Source: Sesamum alatum
Lineage: Eukaryota; Streptophyta; Magnoliopsida; Lamiales; Pedaliaceae
Direction: 5' to 3'
Assembly: GCA_034509735.1 (NCBI GenBank)
Contig: JACGWO010000011.1
Location: 13,487,866 to 13,551,865, forward strand
Length of the DNA stretch: 64,000 nucleotides
The notes under the pieces are model-generated. The model made no database searches. It worked only from the letters and a program-made list of their open reading frames with translations, and was not told the origin of the DNA. How positions within the stretch are numbered: the first letter of the stretch is position 1; each line of letters starts with the position of its first letter. Both the position numbers and the translations under genes were made by a program. Positions 1 to 10,692 of this stretch are shown in pieces.

Positions 1-1264
1 GTATTGATGAATAAATCGCCGGTAATAACCCTAAGACCCAAAAAACCACGAAGAGCGGTAGGGGAGGATGGGGTGGGCCAATCCATCATGGACTGAATTT
101 TGGAAGGATCAGCCGAAACCAAGCCATCCGATATGATGTGACCCAAGTATTCCACTGAGGTAACGCCAAAACTGCATTTAGAAATTTTCAGAAACAGCAT
201 GTTGTCCGATAAGACCTGTAGAACCTCTCGAAGGTGTGTTAAATGTGTAGGCCAATCCAAGCTATAGACAAGAATATCATAAAAAAAACAAGAACAAACC
301 GACGCAGCAATGGCCGGAATATGTCGTTCATAACGACCTGAAAAGTGGATGGGGCTTTTTGTAAGCCCGAACGGCATGACAAGAAACACGTAGTTTTATG
401 CACATCCTCGGGGGCCACCCGAATCTGATGGTAGCCGGCACGCAAGTCCAGTTTACTGAAAATAGTGGCTGCGTGGAGTTCATCAAGAAGTTTGTCTACT
501 GTAGGGATTGGGAACTGGTCCTTAACTGTAATGGTGTTGAGGGCCTTGTAATCGGCACAGAAGCGCCATAAACCGTCCTTCTTTTTAACCAACAAGACGG
601 GGGAGGAGAACGGACTGGTACTGGGACGAATGACACCAGATTGGAGTATATTTGAAATAAGGGAAGCCATAACCTGCTTCTGAAAGTGAGGGTACCGGTA
701 AGGTTTGACATTGATAGGTTTGTGATTGGGGAATAGATGGATGTGGTGGTCTTGAAGACGTGGTGGGGAAAGGCTGTTGGGAATCTGAAATAAGGGGTGG
801 AAGGCGGTGAGAAGTTTGTACAGTGTAGGTGGGTAGGTGGTGGGAATTTCAGTGGAATCTGGGGAAGTGGTGTTTGTGGCCGAGTGAAGAGGGGAGACTG
901 TAAGGGTGTAAACTGAAGCTATAGAGTCGGTGTGTACATAGCGGCAGAGTTGGGAGAAGGAGGCAAAAAGAGGAGAAAGAGATTGATTACCGGTCAAGGT
1001 GACGAGGGCACCGTGGTGGTAAAACTGCATGGAGGGAATTGAAAAATCCGATAAGAAAGGGCCAAGAGTACCCAACCATTGAACACCTAGCACAACATCG
1101 GTCCCATGGATAGGCAAAACATAAAATGGGAGGAGAAATTTATGGGACTGTAGGGAAATAGGGACATTAGAGCACAACCCTGAACACGACAAGGATTCAC
1201 CATTGCCCACCAACACGGAGAAGGCGGGCAGCGGGGTGACGGACAGCCCCAGAAAAGTGGCCAC
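1..1264 (-). pseudogene. pol fragment: end of protease, reverse transcriptase, start of RNase H
   Basis: The 341-residue open stretch carries protease remnants (HGTDVVLGVQWLGTLGP) and the N-terminal two thirds of RT: SSPVLLVKKKDG, FCADYKALN, FSKLDLRAGYHQIR. The frame then breaks near 300, where the catalytic YDDI-like block is found out of frame. The thumb region continues at 240-1 in yet another frame (CSFGVTSVEYLGHIIS, then a WPTPSS...LRGFLGL block typical of the RT to RNase H link). It copied element RNA into DNA in the active ancestor. Gene context and motifs make the identity certain; it is non-functional. Confidence 0.9.
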
Positions 1265-2442
1265 TCACGGTTGAATGATGTTGTGGGAGCTGCCAATATC
1301 AATGAGAACGGATATCGAATGTTCGTGAATAAAGCCCCGTAAACATAAGGTGTGTGGCGAGGAAGATCCTGTCACAGCAACGCGTGAAAGTTGGAAGTGG
1401 ATATTGTCACCCTGGTTGTCATCATCGAGAAAACGAGGGCGAGGAGGAAGAGGTGTGTCATCCTCAATGTTCGGGGCTGGTTTGATCACTGTCTCGTCCC
1501 CGGGAAGCAACAACAGAAACTGTTTCGCTTTACACTGATGGCTTGGCCCAAATTTTTCATCGCAATTGAAGTATAGGCCTTGAGATCGACGGGTTTGTAA
1601 TTCAGCCGGCGAAAGGCGGCGAAGAGGAAAAGGAACCTTCGAGGGCGGGGCCGGTAGCAAGGCCGGGAGCCGAGAAGCCGCAGCAGGGCGAGAGGAAGTA
1701 GAGGATAGTGAGCGAGTGCCCACGAACTTGGCCTCCAACAGTTTGGCCAACCCCATCGCTTGACTGATCGACGAAGGGCGTAATACAGCAAGCTCACGCT
1801 GTATGTCCGGGTGGAGAGCGGACACAAAACAGTTAAGAATCGCCTCCGGAGGGAGGCCAATCACACGGTTGCAAATGCGCTCGAACTCCACTTGCAATTC
1901 CGCCATAGAACCGCACTGCCGAAGCTTGAAAAGGGCGGCTTGGTGATTGTCGTAAGAGGATGGGCCGAAACGAAGTTCCAAAGCCCGGACAAAAGGCGTC
2001 CCATGACGATAGTTGCTTGTTCCTATACATCCATTAGAACCAACTAAAGGCATCGCCTTGGATGTAGCAGGCGACCATGTCAAGACGTTGTTCAGGGGAG
2101 ACTTGGTAGTAGTCGAAGAACTGCTCCGCCTGAAAAAAGCCAATCGAGTGGTTGGGTGTCGTCGAAATTCTGCATATGTAATTTGGGGGGTTTGACAGGA
2201 GGAGGAAGTAGGGGCGGGGGTGAGTGTGTGAGTTGGAAAGGTTGGGGATATGGCGCATGGGATGGGGAAGGGATGTTGGAGAGGCGTTGTTGGAGGTCAG
2301 TAATGATGGAGGTAAGGGAATCATGTTTTTAGGCGACAGTGGCCACAAGAGCTTCATACTTCTAATCCATGAGGTTAGTAAAGTCAGCCATGCGCTCAGT
2401 GAGAGTTAAAATGGCGTCCCCAAGACCTTGTTTGGGAGGCAT
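1265..2442 (-). pseudogene. gag and protease region of Ty3/gypsy element, broken
   Basis: Gag starts at the ATG at 2442 and meets an in-frame TAG within 30 codons. The capsid part continues in another frame at about 2160-2034 (FFQAEQFFDYYQ...GDAFSWF) and in a third frame from about 2000 to 1265 (FERICNRVIGLPPEAILNCF). A CCHC-like zinc knuckle (YFNCDEKFGPSHQCKAKQF) lies near 1555 and the protease active-site segment LIDIGSSHNIIQP at the 3' end. In the family this is D-T-G-S-S-H, so the catalytic triplet reads D-I-G here. Gag would package element RNA and protease would cleave the polyprotein; neither can be made intact from this copy. Confidence 0.85.
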
Positions 2443-2465
2443 TGTAGGAAGGATGAAAGCACCAA

Positions 2466-2696
2466 TGTTAAGGTATGATTTAGATGGTTGTATATGCATA
2501 CTTCTATTTTAGTAAGGAATCGAAAATTTCCCACTTTGAGCAGGGAAAAGGGCTCCAGAATTCGAGGAAGAAGAAGACGGGATAATTTTTGGTGACAAGA
2601 TTTCTCATGTCATTTTCTATTTCCCTTTTCATGTTAAATATAGCTGAAATAAAAAGTATTGCAAGCTATAGTACTACTATTTCTGGCAACCTAACA
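2466..2696 (-). repeat. Probable 5' LTR (231 bp) and adjacent primer binding site
   Basis: On the minus strand the segment starts TGTTAGG and ends CCTTAACA, an imperfect terminal inverted repeat with the TG...CA ends of LTRs. It is followed at once (2465-2451) by TTGGTGCTTTCATCC, a primer-binding-like sequence familiar from plant Ty3/gypsy elements, and then by the gag start at 2442. The right border is inferred because the second LTR is outside the window, so neither LTR identity nor a target duplication can be checked. Confidence 0.6.
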
Positions 2697-2890
2697 TAAT
2701 TTGTCCTTATTAGTGGCTATGTAAAAGTCTTGTAACCATGCAGGTTTCTTTGCAGCACTCTTGGGCTTCGGGTTTGGTGGATTATTGGGCTGATTGTCCA
2801 TGTTGCTAGACTCCAATTCAGTGTCCTCTTTGGGCTTTTCCTTAAATTCAGGACCTAGGCTTGCTGAACATGTATCATACCACTAATATA
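2697..2890 (-). other. Short coding-like remnant of unknown origin
   Basis: On the minus strand about 55 codons are open (2880-2705), rich in K, P and N and ending ...KSAAKKPAWLQDFY, followed by a stop next to the LTR at 2696. The PAWLQDF-type ending resembles linker segments of plant retroelement polyproteins, but I cannot assign it. A poly(T) run follows at about 2923-2940. Confidence 0.25.
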
Positions 2891-2983
2891 TCCATCACCA
2901 CATTAAACAAGTCCATTTCATGTTTTTTTTTTTTTTTTTTCATATGTCAGAGATTTATATTTAAGATTTTTTCATTATTATTA

Positions 2984-3235
2984 GGAATAATTACACTGCC
3001 TTCCACTAAAATTGGGTGTAATTATATATAGACCTCATGTGGTTTGGGAAATAATATCAAGCACCTATGAGGTTTGTTTCTGTTTAACAAATAGATCATT
3101 TCGTTAGTAAAAAATTCATCAAATTTTGCTGATATTAGCAGAAAAAAAATTGTATGAAAATCCATATTTACCTCTGATTGATTTATAACTAACTTTTTGC
3201 AGGTCAATCAAATCCTTTTCTGATCAAATTAAGGT
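2984..3235. mobile_element. MITE family B, one arm (truncated copy)
   Basis: Begins GGAATAATTACACTG and carries the family signature seen at 16426-17122 and 41519-42019: a GTGTAATTA block, a GTGGTTTGGGAAAT block, AACAAATAGAT...GTTAGT, and TTTGCTGATATTA in the middle, followed by TTTTTGCAGGTCAATCAAATCC. The second inverted arm is missing. Non-coding. Confidence 0.6.
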
Positions 3236-3556
3236 CATGTTTACAACCCCTTGTTGGGCTGGATTAAGTCCTTAATCCAAACATGTCAGTCGTCTACAAT
3301 AACATCTGGCGGCCTGATATTATGTTTAAATGGCCCTGTATAGGGTTCTATTATCCCCATATTGCAATATAATTATTTTTTATCAGATTATAATCGATGG
3401 GTCGCATTACACGTTCAATTGGCTTTTTCCCTTTTTGTCCCCGTTATTCTAAATGTTCTTAATCAAAATGCCCACAATTCTCAAATTAATTTTAAAATTA
3501 TAGTTTGACTAAAAATTAAAAGCCCGACACACTTTTGCACCAATATAGGCGCAACC

Positions 3557-3613
<57 letters not shown>

Positions 3614-3844
3614 GTGCTCTTTGAAGCTCAAGTTTGAGTTCTCCTAACTCTCTTTCTTGCAGTATATTTAAATCTTTCATTTCATCTGCATAATGACTAT
3701 AGTAATAATATCTTTAACGCCCTGGCGATGGTTCTTTTCACCTTTATCAGAGTGAGCCAACCGCTAAAGCACACAATGAGCAACAACCAACAAGCCTAGT
3801 ATCAAATCCAAAGTTGTTCATTGTTAGAAATACTGTGGCAAAAC
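3236..3844. other. Intergenic stretch, no gene seen
   Basis: Contains only a long (CT)n microsatellite at 3560-3610 and unassigned AT-rich DNA. A loosely similar stretch in inverted form lies at about 9640-9780, suggesting another old repeat, but borders are not visible. Confidence 0.6.
3560..3610. repeat. (TC)n dinucleotide microsatellite
   Basis: About 25 uninterrupted TC units. Confidence 0.95.
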
Positions 3845-3849
3845 CAAGC

Positions 3850-4267
3850 TAATGGGGGTTACTCCCCTTATTTCGGAAATACCCTAAAAATGATAGGAAT
3901 CACGCTAATGCCATTAGGATCCGCAAATTTCAGCCGGGTTGGGTACTTTCGACCCGACCTAGACCATCGATCCGGTTAGGTGGGTTCGTTAGAGGTCGTC
4001 GATATGCTAGTAAGAAATTACCAAAATTGTGCCACGTGAACCGGATAAATCCGTGCACATGACCTTATAAATAGATGACATTCTCATTTATTACAGCTAG
4101 AACTACTCTTGGTCGATTTCTTCTATTGTGTATTTATTACTGTTGGAACTACTCTTGGTCGATTTTTTTTTATCTCGAACACTTTCTGACTTAAGCATCG
4201 GAGGGTCTTCGCCAAGGACTATCCCGGCTAGACTCACGTTTGCTATCTTCTCAGGGACCTCATTGTT
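3850..4267 (+). repeat. 5' LTR, truncated at its 3' end
   Basis: Matches 8820 onward: start (T)AATGGGGGTTACTCCCC, then CTTATAAATAGATGAC (promoter TATA near 4063) and ACTTAAGCATCGGAGGGTC. Similarity ends in the GGGACCTCATTGTT block at 4254-4267, where integrase sequence begins. A short partial duplication of the GGAACTACTCTTGGTCGATTT segment (about 4097-4165) is present only in this LTR. Confidence 0.88.
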
Positions 4268-5350
4268 GAAGTGCTTGAGCCCAGAACGAGTTGAGTATGT
4301 TCTAAAGGAAGTTCACGAGGGTAGTTGTGGAAACCATTCAGGAGGAATATCCCTAGCTCAAAAAGTAATAAGACAAGGGTATTAATGGCCCACGTTGGTG
4401 AAGGATTCCATAGAATTTGCGAAGATGTCTGAAAGCTGCCAGAAATACGTGGCCCTGAACCATATGCTAGCAACACCAATGGAACCCATCAACATAGCAT
4501 GTCCATTCGATCAATGGGGGATTGACATATTAGGACCTTTCCCTCCAACGCCGGCCCAGAAAAAAGTTTGTTATCTCCCTGTCGAATATTTTTCTAAATC
4601 GGTGGAAGCTGACGCATTGGCAAAACTATCTGCAAAAGAGGTAATCAATTTTGTTTTGAAAAATATTATATGCAGGTTTGGAATTCCAAGGGTATTGATC
4701 TCAGGTAATGGAACTCAATTCCAAGAAAAAGGGATTGTGGCATGGTGCAAAGAGTTAAAAATACAATAAAATTTCACGGCCGTGGGTAATCCCCAAGCGA
4801 ATGGTCAAAGAGGTAACTAATTGAATTTTATTGCAGCATTTGAAGACTAGGTTGGATGGAGCTAAGAGGTCGTGGGCCGAGGAACTGCCGGGTGTATTGT
4901 GGGCATATAGGACAACCCCAAGAAGTTCGACGGGAGAAAATCCTTTTTGCTTAGTCTATGGAACATAAGTCATCATACCGGTCAAGATTGGAGAAGAAAC
5001 GACCAGAGTAGCACAATACGATCCTAGAGAAAACTAGACGACAAGGGAATTCGATCTCATTACGATCGAGGAGAAGAGAGACCACGCATTTGCAAGGATA
5101 TTGCATCATAAAGGTCTCATGATGAGGAGCTACAATCGAAAAGTGCGCCCCCAACAACTGCAGGTGGGTGATCTCATGTTAAAAAAGGTTGAAGTGTCAA
5201 CATGTAAGGAAGCTGGACCCAAGTTGGGAAGGGCCATATAAAGTAGTAGGATTGAAGAAGAAGAAGGGCATTTATCGGTTGCAGGACATGCAAGGAAAGG
5301 ATCTCCCTCGACCCTGGAACATACACAACTTGAAAAGGTTTTACCTATAA
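4262..5350 (+). pseudogene. Integrase of Tat-type element, decayed
   Basis: The N-terminal zinc-binding part is partly preserved (GSCGNHSGG), followed by the catalytic core with WGIDILGPFP (first Asp). In the second catalytic block the expected D of LISDNGTQF is G (LISGNGTQF). The core continues with GNPQANGQ and [21 protein letters not shown] and ends in the C-terminal GDLMLKK domain, finishing at the TAA at 5350. Stops interrupt it at about 4383, 4768, 4966 and 5035. Integrase would insert element cDNA into the host genome; loss of the second acidic residue plus the stops make this copy inactive. Confidence 0.9.
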
Positions 5351-5388
5351 GGTCGAGAAAGAAAGTCGAGATGTAATTTTTGCAGGGT

Positions 5389-5810
5389 CTCTGAAAAAGA
5401 GCTTGATATTATTTTGTTGTAGCTTGATATGAAAAGTCTGTAAAAGACATTATTTTTCTTTCAAAAGTGCTTGTAATTCATGCCTGAAAAAGGCCACAAC
5501 AATGAATGTCTGCAAAGGACATTACTATGTTTCCATAAACATTTACGCGAGTAAGGCTTACCATAAAATTGGGTCCAAATTAATTCAATCGATCTCAAAA
5601 AGGCTAAGTCAATTCACCTAAAAAAGGTCCTAAGTTAATTCAGTCGATCTTAAAAGATCAAAACCTAAAAAAGGCCAAAAAAATTTAACCAACCTGAGAA
5701 AGGTCTAAAATCAATTTAACCGACACAAGGGTTCTGAGTTAGTTCTGTTGATCTGAAAAAGGTGAAGGCCTACAAAACATAGATCGATTTAACCGACCTA
5801 TAAAAAAAGG
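5389..5810. repeat. Array of mini-hairpins with a shared A-rich loop
   Basis: Between the end of pol (5350) and the end of the antisense gene (6044) there are repeated units of the form stem-TGNNAAA-stem'. Clear ones are CTC/GAG at 5389-5401, GTC/GAC at 5436-5448, GCC/GGC at 5482-5494, AATGTC/GACATT at 5505-5523, ACC/GGT at 5616-5628, GATC/GATC at 5646-5659 and ACC/GGT at 5692-5704. Weaker ones are near 5591, 5664, 5751 and 5795. Loops are TGAAAAA, TGTAAAA, TGCAAAG, TAAAAAA, TGAGAAA or TTAAAA. Function unknown; the related element at 48754-48960 has the same kind of array. Confidence 0.7.
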
Positions 5811-6043
5811 CCTAAAGTCGACAAGACAATTAAATCGATTGAATTAAGAAGCACGAAAGCAAGTAATAGTGAGCACGAAAGCAAATTTCTACTATTTGCA
5901 TTCAAAAAGCTGGCCAGGAGACAATTCATGGACAAAAGGTATTTTTAGATCGATAGACCATCTCGATTGCTATGGCAAGAGAATTACAAGTAAAAAGAAT
6001 CAAATGGTCGATCGATCTAGACACAAAAAAAACTTTGTAAAAT

Positions 6044-8557
6044 CTAAGGGGGAGGTGCAGCTCCCTCGATTTCATCTATTAAAACATCAAAGTCATTAGG
6101 TTCGGAGGCAGAAGGCTCACCCACATTGGGAATTTGCAACTTGGCATCCAGGGTGGGATCGAGTCGGTTTTGATTGAAACCCATGATAAATCCACCCAAA
6201 GTCTTGATTTACGAGAGGCACAGTTCAAAAGCGTTGATGGTGGATCGCGCGGTCTTGATTTCCAAAGCGATTCCAAAAGCAGAAGACTTCATAAAGTCAT
6301 GAGTAGCTTCCACCCGCGTCCCAGCCAGTAGAGTCTTGTGTTCATCAGATACAAGATACTTGGCACGGCCCTCAACGAGTCCTTCATCAAATCCTTCAGC
6401 ACGACCTCAATCAAAGTCCTTCTGTTCGCCTTCGTCCAAGGCGTTCAGTCACGTGTTCACAATTTCATCAGCAGACCTATGGAGTTGAGCCTCCAAATCT
6501 GCAACCTTCGCATCGCTCGAGGTCCGCATCTCCGACAGTTGATCTTTGAGGGCCTCAATCTTGGCTTGGAGGGTAGTATTCGACGAGACCAAGGCATCTT
6601 GTCCTCACGGAAGGCAGAGCGTTTCAAGGATAGGTTAAGTCCAAAAGCACAAGCCTGCAAAAGGCTCGTATTAAAAACGCTAAAGAAGTGAGGAAAAGAA
6701 GTTTAAAGCAAAAGGATCGAGCGGAAGAATACCTTCATCATACAATGAGCAAAATGTTCCTCGACCTTTGTGTGGGATTGTCGACCTAACAGGGCTTGAT
6801 CACGATCGCAAAGGATTGCCTTGAACATCTCCCGAGAATCTTGCCCAACATACGTCTTCAAAGTAGAATTCTAGTCAGAAATGGCCCAATCGGGGATACA
6901 TTTTTCGCCCACCTTTTCAACAACCCACTGAGAGGAAGCACGCAGCTCTCACGGTTAGATTTCCACCAGTTTTGCATCTCCTAAAGCATTTTGAAGCCCT
7001 CGACCTCATCAGCATCCTTCATGGCTTTCTTTTTGGCCTTGTCACTGGAACGGGATTTGCTCTTCTTACTCGATTTACTAGAGCATGAATCCTTACTCTT
7101 GTGCTTATGTTTTCGCTTCCGCTTATTTGACTTTGAAGGCTCCCTGTCACCTTCCTTCTAACTAGGCTCGACCTCAGTACTCTTCGAACTTGAAGCAGCA
7201 CTAGGGAGCGCTTCGGGGGTGGGGTTGCAAGGAGGGGAGCCATGTGCGATCTCGAATGGCTCAGGAGTTAGTTCGGTAGTGGCCTCGGGGGTGCGGAAAC
7301 TTGATGGGATCCACTAGCAGGGCCTTCGTCACGGGTCTCCGCAGTGCGGTCGCCGATGAACTGCCCTCAGTCTCCTCAAATTTGGCTAAGACATGAAGGG
7401 GAAGCGTACCACGCATTATGCGAATGTGGTTAAGGGTTCGAGCATTCATGACAAGCTCACCTGCACAATTGTAATTTTCAAGTTAGAAAAGAGCGACTGA
7501 GAAACATACAAAACTGGGCAAAATTGGAAATCACCTGAGGAATCCCTAACTCAAAGGGGGGCTGGAGCGAGACCCGCAAGCTTTAGCACCTATTCCTCTA
7601 AAAGAGGTTTGGGCGTGTAATAGTATAAAGTAATCGTCCGAATTAGATCGCCCTCCAGACCGCTGCCTTGAGTTACAGGGGACGGTTTAGTTATCCACCA
7701 CTCAGTTGGGAAAGGCCAATGGTAACCCGAAAGAAGTTGAATAAAAATAAATATTTCCTTCTAATGCATAGTGTTCGAAGAAAGATCGTCTAAAAACCTA
7801 CAGTCGGGTCGAGCAGCAAGATGAAAGAAGCCCCTGTCGCCCGACTTAACCGATTTCAAGAAATTATACAAGGACCAGAATTGTCAAAGGAAGGCTCGAG
7901 GTCGTAAAAACGCATTAGGACGATAAACAATATTGTATGGCAAAAGGAGTTGGGAACTAGCTGCATGGGATAGACGTTTAATCCTCTTAAGATCCGCAGT
8001 ACTGGTCGAGCAAGAGGAAAACAAAGACCACCTTTGAGACCAAGGGAAAAGGTGCAAAAACCTTGGGGTGGTCGATGCATTCTATCGAAATATTTAGGAA
8101 GAAGAACTTCATAATCATGAGGGATGAAATATTTGGCTTTAAAGCGATCAGTGGGCGTCTTAACCTTGCTAACTATGGCTGCCCAAGGATTTCTATCTAT
8201 CATAGTTTGGAACTTAAAAGCAGCAGGGACTTTGTCAGGCTCGAGGGCAGCTACCTTGGGTTCGATCTCTAATTGATTATCCCTAACATCTTCAGGATCA
8301 ACTTCTACAGGTCCGACGTCGATAGCAGGTTAAATTTCTAAGTTGGTGTTTCCAACATCGCTAGGAGCTATGGGGGAGTCACTCTCTACGATCTCCGAGG
8401 GTGGTTCATCGACTAAGACCTCAGGAGAAATCGCGGTCAATGTACCAACCACATGTGGGGGAACGCTGGGTCCAACATGTTCTATGGACTGAGAAATCGC
8501 AAAGGAGCCTGAGCGAGAAGAGCTCAAATTAGAAGAAGAGGAACTAGAAGAGGCCAT
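6044..8557 (-). pseudogene. Antisense accessory gene (aORF) of Tat-type element, degenerate
   Basis: Starts at ATG 8557 with a Ser-rich head (MASSSSSSSNLSSSRSGSFA). It continues with a block shared with the aORF of the element at 42794-52720 (NPWAAIVSKVK...IPHDYEVLLP...FDRMHRPPQGF...LCFPLARP, about 8200-7960), then YPMQLVPNSF and a Phe/Asp-rich segment. An intron with donor CCTCAG/GTGATT and acceptor TGTGCAG/GTG is predicted at 7461-7534. The second exon begins ...VMNARTLNHIR, has Lys/Arg/Ser-rich and coiled-coil-like parts, and ends NQNRLDPTLDAKLQ...AAPPP at the TAG at 6044. Several frameshifts are present. The homologous block in the other element recalls plant families annotated as putative gypsy-type transposon proteins; the role is unknown. 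Confidence 0.72.
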
Positions 8558-8663
8558 CGAGGATACCTTGGAAGAATAGGAGATCGAGGGTGGAGATCGC
8601 TAGAGACCTCGAGCGCAGGAGAGCAGAATGTTGACATGCGAGATATGAAGTCAAATGGGCAGA

Positions 8664-8671
8664 TATTTATA
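8664..8671 (-). promoter_or_regulatory. TATA box of the antisense accessory gene
   Basis: TATAAATA on the minus strand, 107 bp upstream of the aORF start codon at 8557 and inside the retrotransposon body, not in the LTR. The other Tat-type element has an equivalent TATATATA 124 bp upstream of its aORF. Confidence 0.55.
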
Positions 8672-8819
8672 GGAGAGGATTATGAAAAGGCTTGCCCAGC
8701 AACGAAGGGTTGCTACCAAGCCACGTCACTCTAATCAACGGTTCATAGTGATGGTTTGAGGAAGAGACGTTTCGACTTCTTCAAGCGCAATAACTTGCAC
8801 TCGAAGAAGTGGGGAGTAA

Positions 8820-9299
8820 TGATGGGGGTTACTCCCCTTATTTCAAAAATACCCTAAAAAATGACAGAAATCACGCTAATGCCATCAGGATCCGTGCAAA
8901 TTTCAGTCGGGTAGGGTACTCTCGACCCAACCCGGACCATCGACCCCGCTACATGGGTCCGTTAGAGGCTGTCGATCTACTAGTAAGAAATTACCAACAT
9001 TGTGCCACATGGACCGGATAAATCCGTAAACATGGCCCTATAAATAGATGACATTCTCATTTATTACAAGCATGTGCATTTATTACAGCTGGAACTACTC
9101 TTGGTTGATTTCCTCTATCGTGAACACTTTCTGACTTAAGCATCGGAGGGTCGTCGTCGGGGACCATCTCGGCTAGACTCACGTTTGCTCTCTTCTCAAG
9201 GACCTCATTGTTTGGGACGAGTTGCTGGATCAAGCTTACTGGAGGATTATAGAGTGACCCTTGACTATCTCCTAAGATCGAGTATCACGACCCGGATCA
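8820..9299 (+). repeat. 3' LTR (480 bp), complete
   Basis: Runs from TGATGGGGGTTACTCC to CACGACCCGGATCA, with TATA segment CCTATAAATAGATGAC near 9031. Preceded by a purine-rich stretch (CGAAGAAGTGGGGAG) that serves as polypurine tract and followed by the target duplication CAAGC. Confidence 0.92.
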
Positions 9300-9304
9300 C
9301 AAGC

Positions 9305-9873
9305 CTTTTCTTTTTAAATAAAAAATGGAATTTCAAACCAAATATTGTTTAGAATCACTATAGATTTCGTTCTTACCGTACGTCTCCAGCAACTTCAAAT
9401 AACATTAGTTTCTCCTCTTCTCTTGATGAACCAACGACACTTTCAATTTTGTATTTGGAGTTATTACCAAGAGGGGGTGCTCGATTCAAGGCTTCACCTC
9501 CAAAATACTTTTATATTACAGAAGTCAGTGCCTTTGTAAAGAAAAAATAAAATAAGACTGAAATATGTAAGGGTAAACAAATTACCCGCAATCCACCTTC
9601 ACTAGGCCCAACAAAGTCTCAAATAAACAAAGAATTCGTTTTACATGTACTAATACAAAACCTAATATGATATTTGTCTAACACAATATAATCCGATAGG
9701 GGATGTAAACATGACCTAAAGGGGGATAAAATATAATTATTCTTTTTTATAAGTGGTCTAAATACAATTAATCCAAAAGAAAAGAATAACAAAAGAACAA
9801 GTCCACTAATTGGTCAAAAGCAGCCATTCCAATTTCCGAAGTAAAATTTCTAAATACATACCCCTAAATTTAT
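9305..9873. other. Intergenic stretch, nothing recognised
   Basis: Short open frames exist (e.g. 9345-9539) but show no known motif. The segment lies between the retrotransposon end and the upstream region of the CNGC gene. Confidence 0.5.
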
Positions 9874-10156
9874 GGGTGTTTCCAAGCACTTAAAATCATT
9901 GCTTATCAACTTATTATTAAGAATAAGGTAAAATAAATATTTTTTGTTTTATAATTTTTATTTTTAAACTGTATAAATTAAATTGATTTAAATCAAAAGT
10001 TATAATTTTTTATAACTTATTGATAAATTATAAATATGAAGTTGTTTTTTTCAAACTCTCCAACTTCAATTTTTTTCCCACACTTTTATCTTTTATTTTC
10101 AAAATTCTCAATTTTTACCATCGTTATAACTTATTTTCAAGCTATTGCAAACACCC
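9874..10156. mobile_element. Possible hAT-like MITE
   Basis: Starts GGGTGTTTCCAAGCACTT and ends AAGCTATTGCAAACACCC, an imperfect inverted repeat, with an AT-rich inside. No clean target duplication was found, so the borders are tentative. It lies about 540 bp upstream of the CNGC start codon. Confidence 0.4.
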
Positions 10157-10692
10157 GTTTAATATTATATGATTGGCCTTTGCAAAAAAATAGTTTTACA
10201 CCTGGAATTTATCTTATATTCAAATTCAAAGAGTTGAAAATAAAAATATGACAATATTATATATAATTCAATGATTTTAATCTATTTTATTAGTATCCAA
10301 ATGCATACACCCCATGATTCCCATCTTAGCCTCCTAATTTGAGCCAACAAGTCAAAACAAGAGTGGACTGATTGCATATGCATTTAGCTTCCAAATCCAG
10401 TCTATTATTCCAAATCCAAGAACCAATCACACACACATCCCTGTACAGTCTCACACCCTCTCCCACTAAAACTAATAAAATTTCATTACTTTTTCAGTTG
10501 TTTTGCTCTCTGCAAATCTGGTCTGACACTCATCAGACACATTAGCATGATGATCAAGAATGTTTTATTCTTTTAATTGTGATTACTAATAGATCATTCT
10601 TTCTTTCTGTATCTTTTCTTGATAATTTCATATACGGTCTTGGAGTTCCATTGAGAGAGAGAGAGAGAGACTCAGTCTCATGCCTTCCGAGA
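10157..10692 (+). promoter_or_regulatory. Upstream region and 5' UTR of the CNGC gene
   Basis: Contains a pyrimidine-rich stretch around 10440-10500 and a (GA)n tract at 10653-10670 just before the start codon. An upstream ATG at 10680 opens a short overlapping frame. No unambiguous TATA box could be placed. Confidence 0.5.

Larger units (their letters stand above)
1..2696 (-). mobile_element. Ty3/gypsy LTR retrotransposon, 5' part, degenerate, cut by window edge
   Basis: Read on the minus strand the order is LTR (2696-2466), primer binding site, gag, protease, reverse transcriptase, and the link towards RNase H, which runs off the window at base 1. Gag and pol are broken by several stops and frameshifts, so the copy is dead. 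The gag start codon is at 2442, just downstream of the primer binding site, as in many plant Ty3/gypsy elements. The 3' half, including the other LTR, would lie to the left of the window. Assignment to Ty3/gypsy is firm from the order protease-RT and the motifs; the lineage is not certain. Confidence 0.9.
3850..9299 (+). mobile_element. Tat-type Ty3/gypsy retrotransposon with large internal deletion
   Basis: Flanked by the 5 bp direct repeat CAAGC (3845-3849 and 9300-9304), which marks a single insertion event. The 3' LTR (8820-9299) is complete. The 5' LTR (3850 to about 4267) stops inside its 3' part and runs straight into integrase sequence, so the rest of U5, the primer binding site, gag, protease, RT and both RNase H domains are gone. 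What remains is integrase (plus), a mini-hairpin array, and an antisense gene (minus) next to the 3' LTR. The same layout in the fuller relative at 42794-52720 supports the reading. Confidence 0.93.
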
